Source: Stictocephala bisonia
Taxonomy: Eukaryota; Arthropoda; Insecta; Hemiptera; Membracidae
Length of the DNA: 64,000 nt
Direction: 5' to 3'
Assembly: GCA_035578905.1 (NCBI GenBank)
Contig: JAQJVL010000178.1
Coordinates: 754,501-818,500 of the forward strand
Under the pieces are notes generated by a model. That model was not told where the DNA came from. It did not search any database and saw only the letters and a list, made by a program, of their open reading frames with translations. Below, piece by piece: positions 24,400 to 34,195 of this stretch. Positions within the stretch are counted from its first letter, which is position 1. Every line of letters begins with the position of its first letter. The position numbers and the translations under genes are program-made.

Positions 24400-25905
24400 T
24401 CAAATTATTAAACCCAAAAAATGTGGTATACCCCGAGATTGGTATGATAAGGAATGTTATGATAGGCTTACAAAGTAAATACAAATCTCTTTAACTGAAG
24501 CAGATAAAATGGCTTTCCATAATTGTAAACAAATATATTTGAAACAAATTAAAGAAGCTAAGTTTAAGTTTAATTAGGCTAAAATAATCAATGCTAAAAA
24601 TAAATCTAGTACAGCCTGGAAAGTAACTACGGGAGAATCTGGGATGATTAAAACTGTTTCAATCAATTCAATTTCACCAAAAAATTTCAATAATTACTTT
24701 GAAAACGTTGGTTTAAGTAACATAAGCAACAGTCAACCTAGGTACGAAAAATTTATTGTCAATACCCCCAATTAATCTCATAAAAATATTTTTAAGTGGT
24801 ATTATGTATCTGAGCAGAAAGTATTGAATGTTGTTAATAACTTAAAAGCTTCTAATAGTAAAGATTACTATGGCTTTTCAAACACAATTGTTAAGAAAAT
24901 TATCTCATCAATTTTGATTCCAATTACCTACCTAATTAATGCAATCTTGGTTCAAGGTATTTTTCCCAGTAATCGCTCTGGTACTATTATCTCAAAAGTA
25001 GTAGAAATATGCATGAAAAGGCAACTTCATCTGCACTTTGTTAATAACAATCTTTTCAACAAAGTTTAGTATGGTTTCATGGTTGGTAGATGTACTATTG
25101 ATGCTGTTAATGATGTTGTATGTAGATGTTTTTGAAAAAGGGTCTATTTTATCTAATTTAACAATGTTTGATCTAAGTAAAGCTTTTGATGTTATTTCTC
25201 GTGAGATTTTATTGACTAAATTAGATATGTATGGAGTTAAGGGCAATGAGTTAAGACTTGAAATCCTACTTAAAAAATCGAAGTCAAGTTGTTATACTGG
25301 AAGGCCAGGAGTCGGATGCTCAAACTGTTATCAGAGGCGTGCCCCAGGGCTCTGTTCTTGGGCCACTCTTGTTTACCGTGATATCTTTAAAATAATCTTT
25401 AACGTTGATAAGAATACTTTGGCCTACTTTTCTTTTTTCCACTGTCATTTATTATATGGGGTTATGTTATGAGGCAACTCATTGGGAGCACAAGATGTCT
25501 TCCAATGCCAAAAGCGCACTATCAGATTGATGATAGGTTTGAAAAAACAATACAGCTGTAAGCCCCATTTTATTGAGCAATCTATACTAATCCTGCCTAG
25601 CTTATTTATCCAAGCCAATCTGTTATATGTAAAAAGCCACATAGAGGATTTTAATCAATGTAACACAATGCATACATATAGAACTAGGAATTGCGCTCAA
25701 TTAGAACAGCCAGCACTAAGACTTTGCAAAGTTATTAACAGTTATATATCTATGCAGATAAGATTATATAATAGTTTGCAAGCTCACGTACAGAATCTTG
25801 ATTTGAAATATTTTAAAACAGCAATTACAAATTTCCTATTAAAAAAAGCTGTTTATACACTAGTTGAGTTTTTTGTTAATGTACACAAAATGCTTAAATA
25901 ATGTT
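24400..25905 (+). pseudogene. LINE ORF2 (CR1/jockey-like) with deleted RT core
   Basis: A decayed plus-strand LINE. 24420-24780 encodes the linker after the endonuclease (IPRDWYDKECYDRLTK, then STAWKVTTGESG). 24820-25240 encodes the RT fingers and first palm motif (NLKASNSKDYYGFSNTIVKK, DLSKAFDVISREILLTKLDM), and about 25335-25376 encodes [14 protein letters not shown]. It then jumps to the thumb/C-terminal segment (AYFSFFHCHLLYGVML, GAQDVFQCQKRTIRLMIGL, CKPHFIEQSI) with the YADD core missing. Frame changes at 25040-25240 and 25370-25480 and several stops make it inactive. A second LINE fragment starts directly after it. Confidence 0.88.
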
Positions 25906-25919
25906 GTAACTATTTCTGA

Positions 25920-26806
25920 GTTTGTATCTTAGTGAGTAATTTGACTTGGCCTTACGCCGATGACACGGCTTTGTTGTTTGAAGGAGCCAGCTGGGAGGAG
26001 GTTTTCGGCTCTGCTGAGCGTGGCTTGCTTACTGTCAAGCGATGGTTTGATCAGAATTGACTCACTGTAAATTTACAGAAGACAAAGTGCTTGCCAATCT
26101 CTTTAAGGGCTGATCGTGATCCAATAAACATTAATTTGCATCTTCATATATGTGGTGGTGGCCTTAATGGATGTGTGTCTTGTGAGGTTGTAGAATGTGT
26201 GAGTGAGTTTAAGTATCTCGGTATCGTGTTTGATATGCGTTTAAAATGGGTACCGCACATACAACAGCTTAGGAACAAATTAAGAAAGTTAATATTTATG
26301 TTTTCAGTGCTCAGTAAAATCTTAACGTAGGATCTGATTAGAAACGTTTATTGCGCCTATGTACAATCACTACTTCAATATGGCATAATAGCGTGGGGTG
26401 GTACATACAAATCGTCTTTAAGTGCTTTGGAAACGACACAGAAAGCAATTATTAAAACAGCTCTCCGCAAAATTAGGAGATATTCAACAGATCTTTTGTG
26501 CAATGAATTTAAAGTCTTTTCCCTTACACAACTGTATGTTAGAGTAATGGCTATATATATTTTCAAAACCCCAACCGTAGTTAATAGACTTGAAATCCAC
26601 AGCCATTTTACGAGAACGTCAATAAACCTTAGAATCGCGGTACCGAAAATTACAAAATTAATAAACAAAACAAATCCTTCTTATATTGCTAATGTTTTAT
26701 ACCTGAATTTACCCAACCATATCATAGCTCCAGCACCATACTCAATAGGTACATTCAAAAAATGTGTGAACAAATGGCTTGTTGAGGTAGGAAGGGAAAA
26801 TATATA
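25920..26806 (+). pseudogene. Second LINE ORF2 fragment, 5'-truncated, starting at the YADD core
   Basis: Begins abruptly with WPYADDTALLFEGASWEEVF (about 25947), the intact-looking catalytic Tyr-Ala-Asp-Asp. It continues through NLQKTKCLPIS, VSEFKYLGIVFDMRLKW and the C-terminal helices (26091-26806). One TGA/TAG-type stop falls in the palm, one TAG near 26328. 5' truncation is normal for LINE insertion. It is interrupted at 26806 by the mariner-like element, and its probable 3' untranslated region resumes at 28529. It is a different LINE family from the fragment at 24400-25905. Confidence 0.85.
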
Positions 26807-28528
26807 CCGAGTGTCCCACGAAGGGGTTTAAACGTTTGATTTTATATTACGTGCCCATTCATGCACCGAACTTTTTTAAACTTTACACAGTTTACAGAGT
26901 AGGTTCTAAAAATATTCTGGAAAAATTTCAGCTCACTAACCTTAGTAGAAACAAAATGGCGGCATATTGAAAAACGATACTTTAAAAACATTAAAAAAGG
27001 TGTTTTTGGTTTTATAAAATATTTTTATTGTTACATTCTGGGGCAATATGACTTTTAAATAAAAACTAGAACATAGCCTAATGGAAAACCTTAAAGTCCA
27101 AAATTATTCAAACTGTAACCCATCCACAGCAACACACTGATAACAGCGCGTAACAAATGATTCGTAAGCTCTTACAAAGTAACTCCGCGGTATCCGGAGA
27201 AGTTCCTCTTCTATTGATCGTTTTAGTTCCTCATCATTATTGAAGCTATGGGTATAAACTTGTTCCTTCAAGTAACCCCATAAAAAGAAGTCACAAACAG
27301 TTAAATCAGGTGATCGGGGTGGCCAATCTAAAAAATCACTTCCACGACCAATCCAACGGCCATGAAGGTTGCCATTTAGTAATTGCTTGACAGGATTTGC
27401 GAAATGAGGTGGAGCACCATCTTGTTGAAAGATTGCTTGATTCATTTCTGGTACCGTCAAATGGGGCAAGACCTGTTCATTTAAAACTCGTGCATACCTA
27501 ATCCCAGTCATTGTATTGTCTGAAATGTCGTAAGATAACACGCCGTTACAACTGACACTCGCCCAAACAGTAATTCCTTTTGATTTAATTGGAGTCTCCT
27601 CAAGAATGTGGGGATTGACGGTATTATAATAATTACAATTATGCCTATTTACAACACCATTGCGGTAGAAAGTGGACTCGTCTGAGAAAATGATTTGAGT
27701 ATGCCAATTAGGATCTGACTCATGGAATTCAATGATACGAGAACAAAATTCCACTCTTCTGTCCGGATCATCTTCAAGAAGTTGATGAACTAGGTGACTT
27801 TTGAAAAATTTAATTTTGTTTTTCTTAATAATTCTATGTACAGAAGACTTTGGAACACCAGTTTCAAGTTCAACCTTCCTTAGTGATTTCGGTTTACCTG
27901 GAGAGCGGAGCATTGATGCGCACACCAGTTCTTCTATTTCCTCATTAGATCGCCTAGAGTACTTTTTGACAACACTACCAGTTTCTAACAAAAGATTTTT
28001 CCACTTGGTTATTGTTGGATTACTAGGTGGTTCAATTCCTGGGTAGGCAACCTGAAATTGTCTAATTGCCTCAGAGACGTTGCCAAAAGCAATAGCCCAC
28101 GCACAACACTTAACTTTTTGTTCAACGTTAAAAGCCATTTCTCGACTCCACTTTCAGTAAAACACTACCGAAGAAAGTTGGGTTATGTTTTTATGGCTCA
28201 AGCTAAATTTTACAATGAAACAGCTGTTCTTCAACAATGAGCGTTAGAACCGCAACTAACATAATGAATTTTTTATTTAAAAGTCATATTGCCCCAGAAT
28301 GTAACAATAAAAATATTTTATAAAACCAAAAACACCTTTTTTAATGTTTTTAAAGTATCGTTTTTCAATATGCCGCCATTTTGTTTCTACTAAGGTTAGT
28401 GAGCTGAAATTTTTCCAGAATATTTTTAGAACCTACTTTGTAAACTGTGTAAAGTTTAAAAAAGTTACGTGCATGAATGGGCACGTAATATAAAATCAAA
28501 CGTTTAAACCCCTTCGTGGGACACTCGG
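26807..28528 (-). mobile_element. Mariner-like element, complete, 1722 bp with 259-bp inverted repeats
   Basis: Both ends read CCGAGTGTCCCACGAAGGGG inwards and are flanked by TA (26805-26806 and 28529-28530), the Tc1/mariner target duplication. The inverted arms 26807-27065 and 28270-28528 are 259 bp each. I saw only three substitutions between them (two in CACCGAAC/CACGTAAC, one in CAGAGTAG/CAAAGTAG). Near-identical arms and an open transposase suggest a recent insertion. It interrupts the LINE whose coding part ends at 26806. Confidence 0.93.
27104..28138 (-). CDS. Mariner-like transposase (DD37D), apparently intact
   Basis: A 344-residue uninterrupted frame, the usual length for the Tc1/mariner superfamily. 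It would cut and paste the surrounding element by binding the long inverted repeats and catalysing transfer into TA. Residues 1-60 form the N-terminal helix-turn-helix (FNVEQKVKCCAWAIAFGNVS), resembling the DUF4817-type domain of insect transposases. A second helix-turn-helix region with GVPKSSVHRIIKK is at about 94-106. The DDE/D core shows Asp153 in IIFSDEST, Asp240 in FQQDGAPPHF and Asp278 in WPPRSPDLT, with 37 residues between the last two, hence DD37D. It starts 131 bp inside one arm and stops 38 bp before the other. All three catalytic residues are present, so activity is possible but untested. Confidence 0.95.
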   Translation of the reverse strand: MAFNVEQKVKCCAWAIAFGNVSEAIRQFQVAYPGIEPPSNPTITKWKNLLLETGSVVKKYSRRSNEEIEELVCASMLRSPGKPKSLRKVELETGVPKSSVHRIIKKNKIKFFKSHLVHQLLEDDPDRRVEFCSRIIEFHESDPNWHTQIIFSDESTFYRNGVVNRHNCNYYNTVNPHILEETPIKSKGITVWASVSCNGVLSYDISDNTMTGIRYARVLNEQVLPHLTVPEMNQAIFQQDGAPPHFANPVKQLLNGNLHGRWIGRGSDFLDWPPRSPDLTVCDFFLWGYLKEQVYTHSFNNDEELKRSIEEELLRIPRSYFVRAYESFVTRCYQCVAVDGLQFE

Positions 28529-28530
28529 TA

Positions 28531-29580
28531 TAATCTATTAATATCTATATACACTGAATAACGTTAAATATCTAGTTGTGTCGCCATATACAGGTTTTTT
28601 CTGGGTTTATAAATGTCAAACTTTATCTTATGTTGGTGCTTGAAAGGTGGGGGGGGGTGAATGTTGTCTGTTTGGTGTGTATGTTGGTGTGCGTGTGCAT
28701 GCGTGCGTGCGTTTATTCATTTATTTTTTGTTATTTATTCATTTATTTATTTTTTTTTTTTTAGTGTGGGGTGAGGTATGTGTGAGGTGTGAGAGTATGC
28801 GTGTGAGGTTTGATTGTGCGTGTGTGGTTTATAAAGTGCGTTCGTGGTATGATTGTGCGTGATAGGATGTATGTGTGTGTGCATGTTCTGTGTGTTTTGG
28901 TTGGTGTGTGTGATATACAGTCACTGTGCTTGCGCCCATTATTTATGCTAGGTGTGTGCGTATATGAAGGTTATGTCAGATAGTGTATTTAATTTGTGTA
29001 TTCTAAACGTGCATGTGTGTGAGGAGGAGTCGGGTGCGTCTCTCTTAGGTATGTGTGATCTTTCAGTAGGTGTGTATGCTGTAGTGTATGAATGTGTAAT
29101 GCTTTGTGTATCAATATTGTGTAATTATGGGCGTGGGCAAGTGTCTGTAAATGTGAAATGTGTCCAGGTTTTAGGTCAGGTTTTTATGGTAGTTTTTTTA
29201 GCGGATTACAGTACTCTTTATTATTATTATTATTATTAGTTTTTATTTAAATTTTATTTGCTGTGGCTTCTAATGTTACGAAATTTAGTTTATAAAAGTG
29301 TATCTTTGTAATTTTGTAATTTAAGTACTAATTGTTATGAAACATAAGTTTATTTATATACATTTTTATTTTTTATTTGTTTACATAATAGTAACATTTT
29401 AATTTTATTTTACGTCTGGCTGGTAGTGGCCCGTTCCCCTCCCACAGGCATGTGCCCATGAGGGGAACTATTTCCACCGTTTATATGATCTTTATATTGT
29501 AATTAATGTTTTTGTGAATAAAAAATGCTTATCTAACTTGTTGTAAGTTTAATGGCAATAAACAGATTTTGAAATTTTGA
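28531..29580 (+). mobile_element. Probable 3' untranslated tail of the LINE split by mariner
   Basis: Follows the mariner TA duplication and so should continue the LINE ending at 26806. It includes a GT-rich low-complexity tract (28640-29170, GTGTGTGCGTGTGCATGCG-like), a TTA trinucleotide run (29218-29239), the block CCCGTTCCCCTCCCACAGG, and an end with GGCAATAAACAGATTTTGAAATTTTGAA, like the short A/T-rich repeat tails of insect LINEs. Open frames in the GT-rich tract are low-complexity and not genes. Confidence 0.5.
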
Positions 29581-30300
29581 ATAGATTTTGAAGAGTAGGC
29601 ATATGTGTGTTTGGATGTTAAGATAGCTGATGGTCTAGTCAGTAGAAGCAATTTATTCCATAGAAGAAATGGTTTCTGCTGACAAATTGGAAAACTCAGT
29701 TTTTCAATATTTTATAGACATATGTTTTTCATTTGGTAGGTGTACATAACTTTTAAAAATATTAAAAAATTTCTATATGATTTTATAGGTTGAGGATGAA
29801 TTTGAAAATAATTTGTCACAATGAAAATAATGTCTACTGGAAACATGTGTATATTTACTTTTCTACGGCAGTGTAAACAGCTGAATATGCTGAACTCACT
29901 ATCCTTAAAAAGGACAAGTTACCAGAAGAAAATCTATGTATATTTTTGTTACTGTACTGCGAATGTAGGCCTGGGATTTGATTTTAATGTGAATCATTGT
30001 TTTAGGTTTGGTTAGGTAGGCGATGAATATGTTTTGTGGATCAAAATAATAATTTTACTGTAAAATCAATTATATATTCATTTTTAGCCCAAGAAAAACA
30101 ACATTCTTTCTAAATTTAATTTAACAAATTTTCTTTAAAAAAAATAGCTTGTACAATTTTAAAAATACGTACTACAGCAGTACACAACAGACAAAACAAA
30201 ATAGTAATACAAACTTAAAATAACTACAGTATTAGTTCTAACTTTTTTTAATTACAGTACTGTATCTCTAAGAAAGTAGCCTCCAAACTTTCGTTTAAGT
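29581..30300. other. tmod intron 1 DNA, nothing recognised
   Basis: AT-rich. The frame at 29821-30015 has no motif or splice support. Confidence 0.5.
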
Positions 30301-30409
30301 AAGTTACCGGTACTGTACCATTATCCGCGGTTTCACAAGCATTATCACAGTAACCCTCCGTGACATAACCTTTGCTGAAACGAAGTGGTTATTAAATTTT
30401 CACATACTT

Positions 30410-30483
30410 TGGATTAACCGGCCAAACAGCTATCCGGCCGAGGGTTCGGTCCCGTGGTGGCCGGTTAAGAAAGCGTCTACTGT
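30410..30483. mobile_element. Possible pogo/Tigger-type element end
   Basis: Read on the minus strand, 30483-30410 begins TACAGTAGACGCTTTCTTAA followed by CCGGCCACCACGGGACCG. A CAGTAGA start with nearby CCGG is familiar from pogo/Tigger inverted repeats. The opposite end was not found, so this is a single end only. Confidence 0.35.
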
Positions 30484-31177
30484 ATTTAGTAGTAATTAAC
30501 ATGTGTAATTTGCAATATAATTAAAAACCACCAGTCCCGTATAAAATCATTATCTTGGCATGGGACGCATAGTAAAATTTTATTTGTCTAATAATATAGT
30601 AAGATGTGCATGTTTTGGAAACTTATTCATAGATTTCCATAAATTAATAATATTCACACTTGCTGTGTGGGCTTTGGTATTATGTTATAAAGTATATTAA
30701 GTAGGCCCACATGAATTCACTCATTTCATAAACTAAACTACAAAATATTCAGTGCATAGTGAGTTTATGGCGTGCATTCTTTTGTTCTGTGGATGTATAA
30801 CATAATGAATTTGTACACCCTATTTTTGCACTGCTAAATTGTCGATGAATGTAATTATTCCCATTATTAATCATGATCATAACTATCATGTGGTAATTAG
30901 AAGAGATTTTTTATGTGAATTTAATTGATTTGATAAGCAATTGATTTTTTAAATCAATGTTTTTATAGAATGATTTTCTGGAAGACCAGCTAGTAGTTTA
31001 TTATGCACTAGCGAAAGAGAGATTGGAGGGACGAGAGTTAATTTATTCAGTTAATTAAAAGTGGGAAGTTAACTCACCAATCTGTTTACAACTATAGAGA
31101 CAACATGGTTCAGTGTTTGAGGCCAAGAGTTCACAGCAAAAACAACAGTGTCACCAAGGTGGAGAGAAACCCGACAC
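30484..31177. other. tmod intron 1 DNA, nothing recognised
   Basis: No supported feature. Confidence 0.45.
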
Positions 31178-31180
31178 TAA

Positions 31181-31751
31181 GGCTACAGCCACAATTGATG
31201 ATCTGGTCGCCGCAACCTTGTATTAATCCTAAGTTCTACAAAAACTAAGTTCTGCTATGTTGTTAAGAATATGTGTAAATTATCACTAAAAATTATAGTA
31301 ATTATCCAAGCAAGATAATCTGTGAATCATATTCACTGATATAATTTTGCAATCCTATCTTAAGGTGACAGCAAGATGTTCATCTGGGGCAATGGGAATC
31401 CGAAACCTCGAGTCCTTTTTCACAATGTTGTCTTTAATGTACGTCAGAAGCTCGTCAAACGTTGCTATGCTCATTCGAAAATACTAAAAAAACTTGTCCC
31501 CATCATCCCTAAGCAATGTTTCACATTATAAACATAGTCAATTTCACATTATAATATGTTTCAAATGAACTGCATTCGAGGGATGAACTCCAAATCTGCG
31601 TTTCAGATACAATTGCACGGCAATAACTAGCAACAGATCCTCCTCACTCATTGGAACCATCCTGACAACTGAAGTTGCAGTCGTCACTCAAGTGTGGCAC
31701 CTTCCGTGACCAGGTTGCGAATGAAAAAGGTCGCCAAGTGTGGCCGTAGCC
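31181..31751 (-). mobile_element. PIF/Harbinger deletion derivative with TAA target duplication
   Basis: The left end GGCTACAGCCACAATTG (31181) and the right end, reverse complement GGCTACGGCCACACTTG (ending 31751), are inverted matches with two differences. TAA directly precedes the left end (31178-31180) and directly follows the right end (31752-31754), the 3-bp duplication typical of Harbinger. Inside, on the minus strand (about 31660-31365), the N-terminal region of a Harbinger-type transposase is readable: MSEEDLLLVIAVQLYLKRRF, then YFRMSIATFDELLTYIKDN and FRIPIAPDEHLAVTLR. A deletion and a stop break it and the DDE core is missing. The element is 571 bp and non-autonomous. Confidence 0.85.
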
Positions 31752-31754
31752 TAA

Positions 31755-33640
31755 AATCACTAAAAAAGAAAAGTCACTTATGTGGTTGGTCAAACGTATG
31801 TCGAAGTTCTTTGAGCTTGGAACTGGGATGAACCGTAGACATGTACTGCACAAGGATTCTTGAAAATCTGGTTGCATAAATTAAGAGGGCTTTTATCAAA
31901 GAAAAATTAAATTTGGAATAGAGTTTAAAATTAGTAAAAAATTAATACATGAGACAAACTAGTATGTTGAGAATGTTAGAGGAGACCTATAAAAACCACA
32001 AAGTGTGGCCGGTTTTGATATGAGAACTTAAAACATTGTGTCCATTGAGACTGAGAATAGACGACTTACTCCTTTCATGTGTACAACGCTGAGGGGAGTA
32101 GAGTGTCTGTATTTGTAAACCAATGGGGTTGCAGATTATGATCGCCTGATGTCCATATCATACAATGAGTTCATATTTAAAGGTTTAACTATATAAGATT
32201 CTCTCTCTCGGTTGTGACTTACAGAACTAGTTTTTGTAACAATTAAAACATGGACTAACTAAATTACAACTAAAATTACAATTAAAATTATAACTAAATT
32301 ACAATAATCAACGTAAAAACAACTTAAATACTAAACAACTATAATATTAATTATTGTACTTAAAATGATACGAAGTAATACTCTAGAAAACGAGAAAAAT
32401 TTCTGAACTGATTGGTTGGTAAATACTGAAATGGGAAGAGTTGCTGAATTCACTGATAGGTAATTAATGACACTGTAAGAGCTGCTTATTATAACATTAG
32501 TGGGGAAATTAAAAATATAAATGACTTACATTATTTAATTTTTTCCAACATATTTTAAATTTGGCCTTTTTTAACTCATCTTTTTTCAGTAATAAATCCA
32601 AGGAAATCTGCTCGAAGGGAAAATATTTTTTTAAATTTTAAATACTGTACTTCATTTAAAACATGTTATATTAGGTTAGAATAGTACAATTAAGAAGAAA
32701 ACTTTTACCTCTGAATGATGACTGGATATTCTTGTTAAATTGATGAAGAGAAAGACAAATTGTATTTAATGGTCAGTCCAAATACATGGTTATAGAATAA
32801 AAATGGAGGTCTGGTATTTATATGTATCCCAAAAGCGTAAACAGGCCTATAGGTTAATATATCAAATAACAAAATAAAAAAAAAATAAAAACGGTAATAA
32901 TGACTTTGGACAAGACCAAACAGGGTTTTGGCTTCAGAACTATTTATACTGTTCATAAGTTCATACGGGATTACCGGTTTAGTAACCCTTTGTACGCAGC
33001 AAACAATCAGTTATCGTACGTTTTTTTTATTTTGTTTGTTTTGTAATTTTCAATTATTTTATTATAGTTATTTTTTTTATAAATGACAAATACTGTTTAT
33101 TGGTTTCAACCAATATGATAACAATTTTGTATATTTTTACTTTTCATAATAGGGCCTAATTGTATATCTCTACACAAAAATTGCTTTAAAAATTTTATCT
33201 AATTTTTAAATATAAATCTTAGTTTTTTTATGTCCCTTTATGATACTAAAACTTCATAGAAACTAACTTCACATTTAATGAAAGTTTACGTTTGTACATA
33301 ATTAAGTGTTACTTTAAAATAGGGTAAAATAATTTCTATGTGCAAAGCAAAGGGTTAGTAGTAAAAAACTTGGTTGAGAGCCAACCATTACCTATGTGTA
33401 ATACTGAGTTTCGACCAACCTTATCTACTCCGCCATTGGTTGAATTGTTGAATGTCAAGATGAATGGTATTAATGGATCTCCTGTTCCAAGGTCGGTTTT
33501 CTAACTGTCAGGCATAGTGGATGTTTATAAAAACAATTTTAGTAACATTTTTCATGAAAATAAAGATGCTTGAGGTAATAGACTTTCCTTTAGCAAATAT
33601 TTCTAGTGAAATTTCTAATTCTTACCGTTACTTTTTAATT
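31755..33640. other. tmod intron 1 DNA, nothing recognised
   Basis: Low-complexity AACTAAATTACAA-type repeats at 32260-32310. Otherwise no supported feature. Confidence 0.45.
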
Positions 33641-33900
33641 TTTATTTACATTAGTATTACTGGGAATGTTTTGGCCAAAGAGTACCACTGACTGCCACCT
33701 CCTTTACTCACTGAAATGTTACTACTAGTTTTTATGTACATGCCAGTTTTGGTTCTGGAGGGTAAGAACTGTTCTTGCTCTTTTAAACGAGGATTGTTCT
33801 GTTTTCCAGTATCTATTCGACCGCGGTAACAGAGAGTTATGAAAATAACACAGAAAGATGACATTAATAATATTGCACCTGTTGCATAGATTATGAGGTG
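33641..33900 (-). CDS. Possible terminal exon of an unknown membrane protein, minus strand
   Basis: A minus-strand frame from about 33900 to the TAA at 33648-33646 codes for a hydrophobic stretch (IIYATGAILLMSSFCVIFIT) followed by a basic, Ser-rich tail (LCYRGRIDTGKQNN, SSNISVSKGGGSQWY). This resembles a single transmembrane segment with a cytoplasmic tail. An AATAAA overlaps the stop codon (plus-strand TTTATT at 33641-33646). A possible acceptor GGCAG lies just upstream at 33901, with no pyrimidine tract. It could be the last exon of a nested minus-strand gene or a decayed retrocopy. I do not recognise it. Confidence 0.3.
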
Positions 33901-34014
33901 CTGCCAACTCTACTTTCATAGCATCACAGATCACCCATCCTTCCTAAATTTAGCATTCTCATAGTTTCTCAAAATTCATTTGTAGATAATTAATAATATA
34001 CATACATTTTTTTA

Positions 34015-34195
34015 AAAGAGAAGGGGCCGATCTCCTTCTTATCCTCACTTGAGCCCCATAGACTATTGACCCCTAGCTTATTCAGACAGTGTAAGGTGGG
34101 TGAACAAGTACAGTACAACTTAACTGATGAGTACTTCCTGTCCAGGCAGGATTTGAACCTGCGCTATCCAAACTTTAGACAGTTTGGCTCCCAAC
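34015..34195 (-). mobile_element. tRNA-derived SINE, second family, copy 1
   Basis: On the minus strand, GGATAGCGCAGGTTCAAATC carries a B box (GGTTCAAATCC). The body contains CACTGTCTGAATAAG and AGATCGGCCCCTTCTC before an A-run (34008-34015 on the plus strand as T-rich). CACTGTCTGAATAAG and GATCGGC are shared with 48505-48725, so the two are one family, distinct from the SINE at 18118. Confidence 0.65.

Noticed and set aside
27801..28240. Plus-strand frames opposite the mariner transposase
   Set aside because: They are antisense shadows of the intact 344-codon minus frame.
28576..29239. Overlapping plus frames rich in Val, Cys and Tyr
   Set aside because: They are translations of a GT-rich low-complexity tract in the presumed LINE 3' tail.
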